A DNA stretch of 64,000 bases from Tretioscincus oriximinensis (lineage: Eukaryota > Chordata > Lepidosauria > Squamata > Gymnophthalmidae). Position 1 is the first letter of the stretch, and every line of letters begins with the position of its first letter. The notes under the pieces are model-generated. The model did not search any database, was not told the origin of the DNA, and saw nothing but the letters and a program-made list of their open reading frames with translations. Made by a program: the position numbers and the translations under genes. This document shows positions 45,401-54,361 of the stretch, in pieces. The stretch is taken from NCBI GenBank assembly GCA_022410635.1, contig JAJVDF010000002.1:7505738-7569737 (forward strand), read 5' to 3'.

Positions 45401-48400
45401 CACATCTTCTGAACTAATTAACTAGATTTACATCATCTGAATCTGCCAAAACAGCTGGAGGGCATCTCAAAATCATACCAAGTAAGTTTCTATCAGATTT
45501 TGCAAGCACTTCTATGGCCAGATCACTCTGGACCAGGAGAGTTTGAAGGGTTCATTTGTAAGTCCATGCATGTCTTTTGAAGAGCATTGCTGGATCAGAG
45601 TAAGTTAAAAAATCAAGTTCTCAAGTAGTCTTTGATGGGTCTAACCTACTCTAGCTCCAAAGCTAGGGAACCAATGTTTCCAGGCTTCAGAACTGCAGGC
45701 CAAAGAGAGTTCAGTAATATGCCCAGAATTGGCATTTCCAGAGCTTAGCAAAATGCCACAGGAATGCAGAATGAGAAGAAGACTATTCATGCTGCCATTA
45801 TCAGACCATATGATGGAGACAGGAACAGAACCCTATCAGACTGCTTGTAAGCAGTGTTTGGCTGCATCCAGACCTGCCTTGCTTATATCACTTTACTTGG
45901 ATATTATAGCGATCCAGGCATTGCTTTATTTTGAAATATTCAGATGTAGCAGAACAGGTAAACAATGTCTGGATGCAGATTTGAAATCCTCCTGGGTACA
46001 GTTTCCATGCTAGGAAGAGATCCAGCCCTGGGGACATGGCCAGTATGAGATCATTTCCCCACTCATGAGGTCAGGCTGCAACGTCTGGGCCTCTTCAGCT
46101 TCGAAAGACAGCATTTGAGAGGTGATCTGATTGAAGTGTATAAAATCAGGAGACCAGGGGGCATTCTTTGAAACTGTTGGGAAGAAGAGTAAGATCCATG
46201 AAGTTAGATTCATGCCTGAGACATTTGCCATATAACTGTGGGCTGTGATCAGATTCAGCAGGGTTCCTCTTATGTTGTTATATTGATTTCCAAATTCTAC
46301 ACCGGGAAAGGTCTGAGTTGCATCCTAGCTGTTATCAGAAAGAAGGCAGACTTTTGCATGCTCTCTTTGTTGAATGTGTGCATAATGTAGAAAATACGGA
46401 TGAGCACGTTGGTTCCACCTGTCTATACTATTCATTTTATTGAAATCTAGTGGCTAGGGAGAATGCTTCTGCAGCTCTTTCACAATTTAGGGCTTTATAC
46501 ACTTATCATTAGACTAAAACGTTGTGTCCTCAAACCCTATTCTGGACTTTTCCTTTCTGTGCTCTGTGCCGAAGTAAGCAAGTGAGAGGCAGTGATTGGG
46601 CAGGGCTGATGGACAAGGTGAAACACTGGATGGTGGGAGTAGAGCTTAGAGGCAGGGGTGGGCAATTAATTTTTCCCAAGGGGCCGCATGAGAAATTGGG
46701 GTGGTTTTAGAGGGCCGGATTAATATAGTTAACTCAGTTCTACCCAATACTGTATATAACTCTGAGCTAAGAGGGGCGGGCCGGGCGGGCCGGTCAGAGA
46801 CAGTAGGAGGGCCGCATGTGGCCCTCGGGCNGCCCCTTGCCCAGGTCTGGCTTAGAGGCAGGGAGAATTTGCAGATGGTGGCAGAGCATTACAGATGGTA
46901 GAAGGCTTTGGGTGCCATAGAGTACATAATCTGTGCAGAAGCAGTTTGTCCAAGAACAGGTGGCTTAGAATGCTTCCTGTAGGAGCCTTCCTGGCTAGAA
47001 TACTTCCACTGCAACAAGTGCANTAACTCAGTTATAGCTATAGAAATCCAAAGTTCTAAATGATACTGAGATCCAGGATCAGCAGGTTCTCTACTGCAGA
47101 TGGAGTCTTTTCAGCATACAGATCTCACTGAAATCACTGAAGCATGGTTGACCAAGAGGTTATCTCTTCTCACATGATAGCATTTGCTAACTATCTAAAG
47201 AGGTACAGAGGTGCAACAGGTTAAGAGCTCAGTGTTTCAGCAGAGATATCAAGTTCAAGGCCCATGTGTTGGCCATGGAGATGGGTGAGCGCCCTCTACT
47301 GGCCCCAGCTTCAGCCAACCCAGCTGTTCAAAAGCAAAGACATTTGCAAGTAGATTAATAGGCACCACCACAACATGGTTCAGAAGAGAGAATAGATGTA
47401 AACTTTTGGATGAAAAATAACTTTGTAAGCCATTCTGAGTCCCTTCGGGTGAGAAAGGGTGGGATACAAAAACCAAATTCTTCTTCTAAATGGAGACAAA
47501 TAAAATTAAGTCAATTTGAGGTAAAGTAGGAAGGAGTTAGGTCAGTGGCGGCTGGCCACTGTGTCCGTGGGACTCGGCGAACACTCAGAGATTAAAATCA
47601 GTTATTAAATCTCCTTTCATAGAGATTCTGCCAACAAATCAAAAAGCTCCAGGCAGCTTTTTTAATTGACAAAAGGGGTCGCCAATCCCAGAAGCAATGG
47701 GAGGGCTGCCTAAGAGGGGCTCCAGTCTCTCTCTTGTCTCCGTAGAGGTATATTGACATTCAACTTGCAAACTGAGAGAGAGAATAGTAAGTGCTTGAAT
47801 GTGACTCCTCCCAGCCGCATTCCTAACTTAGCCGAGGCTAGAGGAACCTGTGCCCCCCCCAGCCCCAAACTGCACCAGCCGCCACTGAGTTAGGCCATTC
47901 TTATACTTATCTTTCAGAGAATGGTCCCTGGCAACTATTTTCTCCTACTGCAGGAAGAATGTTCCTCATCATCCAGACCCTGGACATGGTTAGAATATCT
48001 TCCCTTGCTGACCAATCATTGTAATAGGTCAAGCACAACCCAAACTGGAAGACTGGTCTACAATGCTTGCATTTCTCCCAGAACAGCTCCCTACACTCTG
48101 GAACTAATGTGGACCATTGTATCAAGAGGAGAGGGGAGAGTAGTTGAGGACTAGCTGAGTCACTATGGAGACGGTCTTCCATCTGAGAGATCGGGTCTGG
48201 AATCCCTGTGTCGGATGTGGGGAGGGTTGAGGGCCTTCCACTAGCTTGCAGTTCTAGCCAACTCAGCTTTTTGAAAGAAATGCAAATTTGTAACCTGCAT
48301 TTCAGTTAGATAAATGAGTACGACCATCATGAGTAGATGATGGGGAAGACAGAATAAGATGCATGCCTTTGGCCGGAAATTGGAAAAGAGCGGGGTATAA

Positions 48401-51014
48401 AAACTTCATTCTTCTTTTTCGACTAGTGGAGCAAATTACTCTAGCTAGGTAAGAAGAAAAGTTTTAAGCTTTCCTCTTTGCACAAAACTTTAAATGCAGA
48501 AGAGTCAATTTGATTTACATTGCTGTGTCATATTTTCTCATGTATTTAACAACTTCATTTTTTCTTTCTGGTTTCTTGAATAGCTCTGCAAACATATATA
48601 TACCCAAATGCTTAGTTAGTGGAGAGTTGGACCTGAAAGACATAATGTACACCATGGGCATACGAGACGTCTTTACAGACAAAGCAGATCTCTCTGGAAT
48701 TACCGGGAAGCCGCGGCACAAACTTTCCAATGTAAGATAGATTCTCTTCCTTCTTTTTGATTGTCTATAATAGTGATTTGGTTTTTTGCCTTACAATCAA
48801 CTGTTCATTTCCATGTCTCAGGGCAAACAGCAAAAAGGCAGATTAAAATGCATAGTTTATTCCCAGATATAAATAAGAAAAGAACCAGAAAAATGAATGA
48901 AACCNTTTAAAAGAAGATTTAAGTGCTAAGAGGGAACTCAATTGCTATGTCTAAATTAATAGCTTGTTTTGCCCTTGCAGTCCTGAATCATGGCAGGCTC
49001 TTGTTCTAAGATATGTGCCAAAATAAAGGACTAAGCACCTTCCAACTATCAAATATAAGAACCCAAGAGGAGTCCTGCTGCATTGGGATGGAGCCCATCT
49101 AGTCCAGCATTCTGGCTCACATAGAGGCCCACCAATTGCGCCTAGGAAATCTGAAGAGAAGAAGGCAAAATCGTCACCCATTCTCAACTCCATGCAAATG
49201 GCATTTCGTGAGTATTGCCTGTTGCTCCATCCCAGAGGCAGTTTCAAAAATCCCTTCTAGTAGCTATTTATACCCTTGGTGTCCATAAACTTATCTAACC
49301 CTGTCTTGAATCTATCCAGGTTGCTAGCTCTAACCACTTGTTCTGGTAGTAAATTCCACAGGCTGATGACCCTCTGAATGAAAAGATGCCTTCATTTATA
49401 TGTTCTCACTCATCTGCCCATTAGTTTCAAGCCTTGGCCCCTGGTCCTAGTGTTGTGTGAGAAAGAAAATATTTTTTCTCTATTCCCCTTATCCACCCCA
49501 TGAATGATTTTATATACCTCAATCAGATCACCTCTCAAATGCTATCTTTCGAGGCTGAAGAGGCCCAGACGTTGCAGCCTAACTTCATAAAGGAGGTGCN
49601 CCATTGCTTTGATCATTCTTGGTTCCCTTTTCTGCACCTTCTCTACTTCTACAGTATTTTTTGTGAGATGTGGTGACCAGAATTGGACACAGTATTCCAA
49701 ATGTGGCCTCACCACAGATTTATAAAGAGGCAAAACAACACTTGATTTATTTTAGATTCCTTTCCTTAATGATCCATTTAATATGCTTTTTTGCTGCTGC
49801 TGCACACAGGACTGACACCTTAATTGAACTGTCCACCAACACCCCAAGATCCCTTTCCTGCTCAGTCACAGAAAGCTTGGTACCCATCAGTTGGTAGGAG
49901 TAATTGGGGTTCTTTGCCCCAATGTGCAGGACTTTGGACTTGCATAAGTTGAAGTGCATTAGTTGCCCACTCACCCAATTTCAGTAGATCACTCTGGAAA
50001 CTATTACCTGTTGCTCTTGGTTTCTTACTGTCTAACTTTTGAGATATTATGGTAGTCTCCCTGAAGCCATATGGTCAATGTGTTCCCAAGAAGTCCATTC
50101 TTTCTGTGGAGCTTATAACTAGAAGTAAAACTAGAATTATACTGATGTATCACTGTAGTTTTTCTCCAGCAAATGAAAGAATAAAAAGTATCCACTGTAT
50201 TTTTCATACATAAAAGATGCCCCAAAGTAATTATTTTCTCTATAACACAACAGTAGAACCAGGAGGCATTCCCTTAACTTGATAGGCAAAAGAGTTAGGA
50301 CACCAAAGGGGGAGGGGGGGATTCATCCGGAGGGTTATTGGTATGTGGAATTTACTTCCAGAAAAGGTCGTGGCAGCCAGCAGCCTGGATAGTTTTAAGA
50401 CAGGATTAAAGAACTCCATGGAAGCCAAGGGTATAAAAAGTTACTAGGATGGATCGCTTGATACTGCCCCAAAGATGAAGCAGCGGGCAGTATTCCTGAA
50501 GTACTATTTTCAGGGAGTTGAGAATAGGTGGGGGTTTTGCCTCCTTCTGCTTCAGCCTGCCCAGGAGTATTTGCTGGGCCACTGCATGAGACAGAGTGCT
50601 GGACTAGATGGGCTCTGGCCCAATTCAGCAGGGCTCCTCTTATGCTCTTATGAATGAATGGTATCAACCACAAATAGTTTTCTTGAAGCAAATATGTATG
50701 ATGCTGTTAAAATATCTATAGTATCTTCCATGCTCTCTTCCCTGAGGAGGTTATTGTGAAATGACTCTGAATTAGAGAAAAAGTAATTCTGTCATCAGAA
50801 TGACTTGATTTCCATTNTTTTGCAGGCCATTCACAAAGCTGTGATTGTAATAGATGAGAAAGGAATGGAAGGAGCAGCAGGCAGCTCCATGGACATCATT
50901 CCAATGTCAATGCCTGTAACCATTAGGTTAAATATGCCTTTCATCCTGGTGATCTTTGATCGATCTACAAATTCAGTGATCTTTATGGCAAAGATCAGAA
51001 ATCCTGCTGAGTAA
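41725..51014 (+). CDS. SERPINA1-like: Clade A serpin gene (alpha-1-antitrypsin-like), four coding exons, complete
   Basis: Exons 41725-42406, 43663-43933, 48584-48731 and 50826-51014 join to 1290 nt (429 codons plus TAA). Intron phases are 1, 2 and 0; every junction has AG acceptors and GTAAG donors, and the exon breaks fall where SERPINA genes break. Residues 1-16 form a hydrophobic signal peptide (likely cut after Ala16), followed by an Asn-rich extension (residues 17-39, nine Asn) and then the serpin fold. The reactive loop ends IIPM-SMP, giving P1 Met394 and P1' Ser395 as in alpha-1-antitrypsin, so a secreted elastase-type protease inhibitor is the family expectation. Residue number minus 36 gives antitrypsin mature numbering throughout. 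Oddities: Cys92, Ser222, Ala228, Gly383 and Ala422 replace near-invariant residues, and no N-X-S/T sequon exists. It could be a paralogue with altered or no inhibitory activity. Family is certain; one-to-one orthology is not. Confidence 0.93.
42440..42750 (-). mobile_element. CR1-clade LINE 3' end in serpin intron 2
   Basis: Begins with a doubled AAGAACATAAGAACATAAGA and runs through CCAGCATTCTGTGTCACAC, TGCCTGTTGCTCCATCC and the GGAAGTAAATTCCACA block. Confidence 0.8.
43200..43340. mobile_element. Degraded palindromic DNA element
   Basis: TTTATACTGGGACTTATTCC, CCACCAGCATGTGGAGGCC and AACCTATTCC match the plan of 26366. In serpin intron 2; ends unclear. Confidence 0.4.
43663..43933 (+). CDS. 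SERPINA1-like: Serpin coding exon 3 (W194 to strand 3C region)
   Basis: The acceptor TTCTGAAAG precedes 43663; the first two bases CC complete codon 228 as Ala (Gly192 in antitrypsin). The exon carries KWKKPFD (conserved Trp and Phe), VKVPMMFQMGMF (conserved V-x-MM core of strand 3C) and AYFILPD (conserved Leu-Pro). It ends with two bases of an Arg/Ser codon before GTAAGC. The antitrypsin glycosylation site at Asn247 is replaced by Gln-Gly-Ala. Length, 271 nt, equals the usual SERPINA exon 3. Confidence 0.93.
44060..44330 (-). mobile_element. tRNA-derived SINE, type 2, near complete
   Basis: On the - strand: CCAGTTTGGTGTAGTGGTTA (A-box), TCCTGGTTCGATTCCCC (B-box), GACCTTGGGCCAGTCACAG, CCACCTACTCCACAGGGTGT, then GCCCTGAGACCTTCGGGTAT...(AAAT)n, identical in kind to the L2-like LINE tail. 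In serpin intron 3. Confidence 0.75.
44545..44735 (-). mobile_element. CR1-clade LINE internal piece
   Basis: CATGACTCCCTGCAAATGG to CAGGAAGCAAATTCCACAGG; lacks the outermost 3' terminus. In serpin intron 3. Confidence 0.7.
44791..44874. repeat. 30-bp-arm hairpin
   Basis: GTCCAGTAAGGGGGCTACAA...CTTGCAG pairs with CTGCAAGTGCTACTAGCCCC...GGAC at 44845-44874, with two or three mismatches. Could be the core of a short DNA element. Confidence 0.6.
45862..45978. mobile_element. Short DNA element, CTGCATCCAGAC termini
   Basis: CTGCATCCAGAC at 45862-45873 and GTCTGGATGCAG at 45967-45978 are exact inverted repeats; interior resembles 37375-37523 (GGATATTATAG, CATTGCTTTATTTTG). In serpin intron 3. 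Confidence 0.6.
46060..46275 (+). mobile_element. CR1-clade LINE, short 3' piece
   Basis: AGGTCAGGCTGCAACGTCTG through GATCTGATTGAAGTGTATAA and a deleted version of the remaining 3' end. Confidence 0.65.
46653..46849. mobile_element. Short hAT (CAGGGGTGGGCAA termini)
   Basis: 197 bp, GC-rich, starts CAGGGGTGGGCAA and ends TTGCCCAGGTCTG; GCTTAGAGG is present on both sides (46644-46652, 46850-46858). Internal GGGCCGCAT near both ends is typical of Charlie-type termini. In serpin intron 3. Confidence 0.85.
47206..47490 (+). mobile_element. tRNA-derived SINE, type 1 variant
   Basis: CAACAGGTTAAGAGCTCAG head with B-box-like AAGTTCAAGGCCC, CCCTCTACTGGCCCCAGC body, and GAGTCCCTTCGGGTGAGAAA...CTTCTTCT tail, resembling Sauria-type SINEs. 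In serpin intron 3. Confidence 0.65.
47543..47887. mobile_element. Short hAT (CAGTGGCGGCTGG termini)
   Basis: 345 bp starting CAGTGGCGGCTGG and ending CCAGCCGCCACTG, flanked by AGTTAGGT (47535-47542) and AGTTAGGC (47888-47895). Non-coding. In serpin intron 3. Confidence 0.88.
48158..48418 (+). mobile_element. tRNA-derived SINE, type 1
   Basis: TGAGTCACTATGGAGACGG, GTGTCGGATGTGGGGAGG, TTCCACTAGCTTGCAGTTCT and GGGGTATAAAAACTTCATTC tail. Ends about 165 bases before serpin exon 4. Confidence 0.65.
48584..48731 (+). CDS. SERPINA1-like: Serpin coding exon 4
   Basis: 148 nt, the standard SERPINA exon 4 length. The acceptor is TTTCTTGAATAG; the first base completes a Ser codon. It encodes IYIPKCLVSGELDLKD (conserved Pro-Lys of strand 6A/2C), a M-GI-VF motif and ADLSGIT, a strong serpin signature, and ends LSN|GTAAGA in phase 0. 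It lies in unrelated sequence between a SINE and a CR1 LINE, yet has no stop, shift or N. Confidence 0.93.
49050..50000 (-). mobile_element. CR1-clade LINE 3' part in serpin intron 4
   Basis: Encodes on the - strand KSKVLHIGAKNPNYSYQL, EQERDLGVLVDSS, KSVVRPHLEYCVQFWSPHL, EVRLQRLGLFSLER and ends at the usual 3' terminus (TCCTGCTGCATTGGG). Confidence 0.8.
50230..50655 (+). mobile_element. CR1-clade LINE 3' end in serpin intron 4
   Basis: TTTTCTCTATAACACAACAG through GGTATGTGGAATTTACTTCC to the 3' end GCAGGGCTCCTCTTATG. Opposite orientation to the copy at 49050. Confidence 0.75.
50826..51014 (+). CDS. SERPINA1-like: Serpin coding exon 5 (reactive centre loop and C-terminus)
   Basis: The acceptor TTTTGCAG precedes AIHKAVIVIDEKG, which keeps His370 (antitrypsin H334) and Glu378/Gly380 (P17/P15). 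The loop reads MEGAAGSSMDIIPM-SMP: P14 Met (usually Thr/Ser), P12 Gly (usually Ala), P1 Met, P1' Ser. Loop length equals antitrypsin. The C-terminal strands contain NMPF (conserved Pro-Phe) and FMAK, where Ala422 stands for the conserved Gly386. The stop TAA is at 51012-51014. Confidence 0.93.
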   Translation, partial: AIHKAVIVIDEKGMEGAAGSSMDIIPMSMPVTIRLNMPFILVIFDRSTNSVIFMAKIRNPAE

Positions 51015-51040
51015 TAGAAGCCAAACCCTCCTGTGTACTT

Positions 51041-51046
51041 AATAAA
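51041..51046 (+). terminator. Poly(A) signal of the serpin gene
   Basis: AATAAA lies 27 bases after the stop codon, with a GT-rich stretch (GTCTTGTCGTCTCC) about 20 bases downstream, as expected for a short 3' UTR. Confidence 0.8.
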
Positions 51047-51586
51047 ATCATTTTGGCCAGACATCTGAGTCTTGTCGTCTCCATATTTAGACTAAAGCCA
51101 TATTTAGACTCTTAAGCCATTTTTTATCTCCTTTCACACTGAGATCACATTTCCCCTTACCTGATGGGACTGGTTAGTGGAGACCATTTCTTCTCATGTG
51201 CACGCTGATTCAAAGAACATTCTGCTCCTGATGCAAAGTGCAGTTGAGTGTGAGTGGCATCAGTCTGAACCACACTCAGCCTGCATGTACCTTCATAGCT
51301 GTTGGACAAAGGAATAGCATGTATGTTCACTGGAGCATTCTGCCCCCCATCTGCGCTCCCTGGAGGCACTCACCTGAACTCGCTGCACCCCTGTCATCTC
51401 CAAACTGACACGGACTGTTTGGGGCAAAAACTTTGGCATCTTGGGGAATGGTGGGGCAATTGGTAGTGTGTAAATGCTCCATTTCTACCACTCCCTGGGT
51501 ACCATTTTGTAGCCTAAGTGCAAAATCTGCCTAAGAGAGTGCATCAGCAAAGTAGCTACCCACACCCCATACTTACTTACTTGCTT

Positions 51587-53297
51587 AGGCTGCGTGCACA
51601 CGACGACCTAAAAACCGCTATAATGCTATAATCCAGAATATAGCAATCGTGTGTCCGTGCACACCAGACATGTATATTCCATGACCAATGCCCTAGTGCT
51701 GCAACATCAATCATTGATCTCATTGCAGTGCAGTCTGAGAATTTTTTTTTTACTTGCAACAGCCAATAGAAACTACTGCTGCACTATGGCTGACCTAGAA
51801 CAATGCTTTCTCAACTCCTGCACCCAGAAACCTCTACTTTACATAAGATTCATCAATGACATCTTTATAATCTGGACTCACGGGGAGGACTCACTAGGAC
51901 ATTCCACCAAAATTTCAATAGCTTCCACCCTACTATTAACCTCAGTTTGGAACAATAGGGAGCAAGTCCACTTTCTGGACACCACCATAAAATTGCACGA
52001 CAGACATCTGAGCACGACCCTGTATCGCAAACTTACTGATCGATACACCTACTTACACACCTCTAGTTTCCACCCTGAACACACAACGAAATCTATTGTC
52101 TACAGCCAAACTCTCAGATATAATCGCATCTGCTCAGATCCAGAGGACAGAGATGCCAAACTCATGGAACTACAGCAAGCATTCCTCAGGCTACAGTACC
52201 CACCACATGAAGTAAAAAAAAAATCAACAGAGCCAGAATGGTACCCAGAACCAACCTATTACAGGACAGATTGAGGACAGAAAATAACAGAACCCCATTA
52301 GTAGTCACATACAGCTCACAATTGGGTCCCCTCAAACACATAATAAATGAACTTCAACCTATTTTAGATAAGAATGCAGCTCTCTCAAGAGCACTTGGTG
52401 GTAAAACTTTGCTGGCTTACAAACAACCACCCAACCTCCAACAACTACTCACACAAAGAACACAGGACACAGAGGGAGAAATGGGAACTAGACCCTGCCA
52501 CAAGCCCAGATGTCCACTCTGTGCACACATCCACCCTGGCAATGTCATCANGGGACCTGATAACACCACCCACAANATTAGAGGGACTTTTACATGCTTG
52601 TCTTCTAATGTGCTGTATTCCATTTTCTGCCAACAATGCCTCTCTACACTCTACATTGGGCAAATAGGACAATCCCTTTGCCAGCAAATAAATGGACACA
52701 AATCAGATATTCGAAATGGAAACACACAGAAACCAGTTGCTGAACATTTCAACCTTCCAGGACATTCTATCTCAGACCTCAGGACTGCAGTCCTTGAACA
52801 AAGAAACTACAAAGGAAGATTTGAAAGAGAAGCAGCAGAACATTCACAAGTTCCAGGCCATCAACAAAGGACTTAACAAAGATAATGGTTTCCTGGCCAA
52901 CTATACATTTTTATGAAACCTGTTAAGTATTTGATTGATTCTCTACCAGACATTGCCTCTTGTTGCCCCAGGGACTTTTTCACANGAGAGGACTAGTTTC
53001 TGCTATTTACCTGTTTTTCTAACCTGCACTTCATCACCTTATTACAGTTGCATATGCTTTGTCATCTCCCAAAGTGCTGCTAGCTTCTTTGCTGCATTCT
53101 TGTTTGTTTTAATATCTCGCCTCTAATTTGTGCACACGCATATGCGCAGGAGTCCGGAGCTTCTCCAGAATGATGTTTGAATATCACAGCAATAGTTTGT
53201 TCCGGGAAAAACTGTGTTTATTGTGGGTCGACTACTGAAAAACGCTTAGCATGTGTGCCCGAGACTTCCTGATTGCGCTATGAAAGAGGTAGAAATT
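51587..53297 (+). mobile_element. DNA transposon copy A (hAT-like), split by the Penelope-like element
   Basis: Starts with AGGCTGCGTGCACACG. Parts 51587-51781 and 53108-53297 together match, in opposite orientation, the element at 53646-54057 (shared blocks include TGCAGTGCAGTC, CAATAGAAAC, AATTTGTGC, GAGACTTCCTGATTG and GCTATGAAAGAGGTAG). The right terminus is missing. The first part supplies the leading residues of the open frame at 51651, which are therefore not retroelement protein. Confidence 0.75.
51782..53107 (+). mobile_element. Penelope-like retroelement, 5'-truncated (RT end plus GIY-YIG nuclease)
   Basis: Coding-like sequence begins at MADLEQCFL (about 51787) and runs through an RT palm motif, RFINDIFIIW, where families of this type have RFIDDIF; the first catalytic Asp is Asn. 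Next come HFLDTTI, TLYRKLTDR and YRTD blocks typical of Penelope RTs. After a frameshift near 52240-52270 a nuclease follows: LYSIFC, TLYIGQIGQSL, INGHKSDIRNG and KPVAEHFN, the GIY-YIG pattern of Penelope elements, with Gln where the catalytic Arg is expected. A second shift near 52810-52830 restores GLNKDNGFL at the C-terminus, ending at 52916. The rest to about 53107 is a 3' tail. It sits inside a DNA transposon copy (51587-53297). It is dead; class assignment is firm, subfamily is not. Confidence 0.85.
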
Positions 53298-53645
53298 AGT
53301 CAGCAATTTCAGAGGCCATGGACGTTTGTTCCTAGACTCCTGAGTTGGGTCACAATGGTCCATCAGTAATATGGACATCCTTTATACGGGCTGCTAGTCA
53401 CCCTTCCAAGCCTGGTTCAGAACACTCAATCCAAGACCAGGCCAAACCATTCTCATATGACTTGTGTCTGGATCCTATCATAAGCCCAGTCCACACAACA
53501 AGTTAAAAACCTCTAGTTCTTTAACTTGCAAAATCAACCCCAAGCTTGGACATACATACCTTAATGTTTTTGCAAAGGAAGCAGAAGCTTTTCCAGTGCA
53601 CGTGAGCAGACTAATTGACTAAATGAGGAACTAATGGTTTGACTG

Positions 53646-54057
53646 AGGCTACGTGCATACAGTGTTTTCCTACCTCTTTCATAGCACAATCAGGAAGTCT
53701 CGGGCACAAGTGATAAGTGTTTTTCAGTAGTCAAGCCACAATAAAAGCCTTTTTTCCCTGAATAAAGTATTGATCCAGATATTCAGGCATCGTTCTGGAG
53801 AACCCTCGTACTTTTGCGAGTATATGCGTGAGCACAAATTGGACACAGGATGATAAAATCGAGACCGCGGCAGTTGTTTCTATTAGCTGTTGAGGGGGAA
53901 AAAATTCTCGGACTGCACTGCAACGAGTTCAATGAACAATGTTANGGAACTGGGGCATTGNTCACGGAATATACACGTTTGGTGTGCATGGACACGCAAT
54001 TGCTATATTNTGAATTATAGATTGTCGTGGTTTTTAGGTTGTGGTGTGCACCTAGCT
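53646..54057 (-). mobile_element. DNA transposon copy B (hAT-like), inverted relative to copy A
   Basis: About 412 bp, non-coding. One end reads AGGCTACGTGCATAC, the other (reverse strand) AGCTAGGTGCACAC, imperfect inverted termini. Internal sequence matches copy A. No clean target-site duplication could be seen, so superfamily is inferred from termini only. Confidence 0.7.
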
Positions 54058-54068
54058 TGAGACATGCT

Positions 54069-54361
54069 CAGTGATGGAAAATGAACAAGAATCCCTTATG
54101 CATACATGAATTTAGTGTATGGGTGTATGAGAAAAAGGCCCTCTCCTACGAGATTTTCTTCCACCAAAAAATTCACTTCTTGAACAGGCNGGGCCTGGAG
54201 TGGAGTCTGGGTGGGACATGGGCAGAGTCTGGGGGAGCGTGGGTGGAGTCTTTGCTGGGAGGGTGTGGGCGTAATATTGGCTAGAAACAAAATAATGTGT
54301 GGGGCATCGGTAGAGTCTGGTTGGTGCCATTTCTATGAAATTTCAGTTCTAAACAACACTG
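54069..54361. mobile_element. Short hAT element with perfect 8-bp duplication
   Basis: 293 bp starting CAGTGATGGAAAATG and ending AACAACACTG, flanked on both sides by GACATGCT (54061-54068 and 54362-54369). No coding capacity; the middle is G-rich with TGGAGTCTGGG-type near-repeats. Same termini as 40753-41069. Confidence 0.85.

Larger units (their letters stand above)
43934..48583 (+). other. Serpin intron 3
   Basis: 4.65 kb filled largely by repeats: SINE 44060-44330, CR1 piece 44545-44735, hairpin 44791-44874, palindromic element 45862-45978, CR1 piece 46060-46275, hATs 46653-46849 and 47543-47887, SINEs 47206-47490 and 48158-48418. Between 44880 and 45860 nothing is recognised. Confidence 0.75.
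48732..50825 (+). other. Serpin intron 4
   Basis: Contains two CR1 copies in opposite orientation with their upstream ends facing each other: - strand about 49050-50000 and + strand about 50230-50655. The rest shows no coding or RNA signal. Confidence 0.75.

Noticed and set aside
51651..51786. N-terminal part of the 207-codon frame as retroelement protein
   Set aside because: This part matches DNA-transposon copy B in reverse, so it is flanking sequence read in frame by chance.
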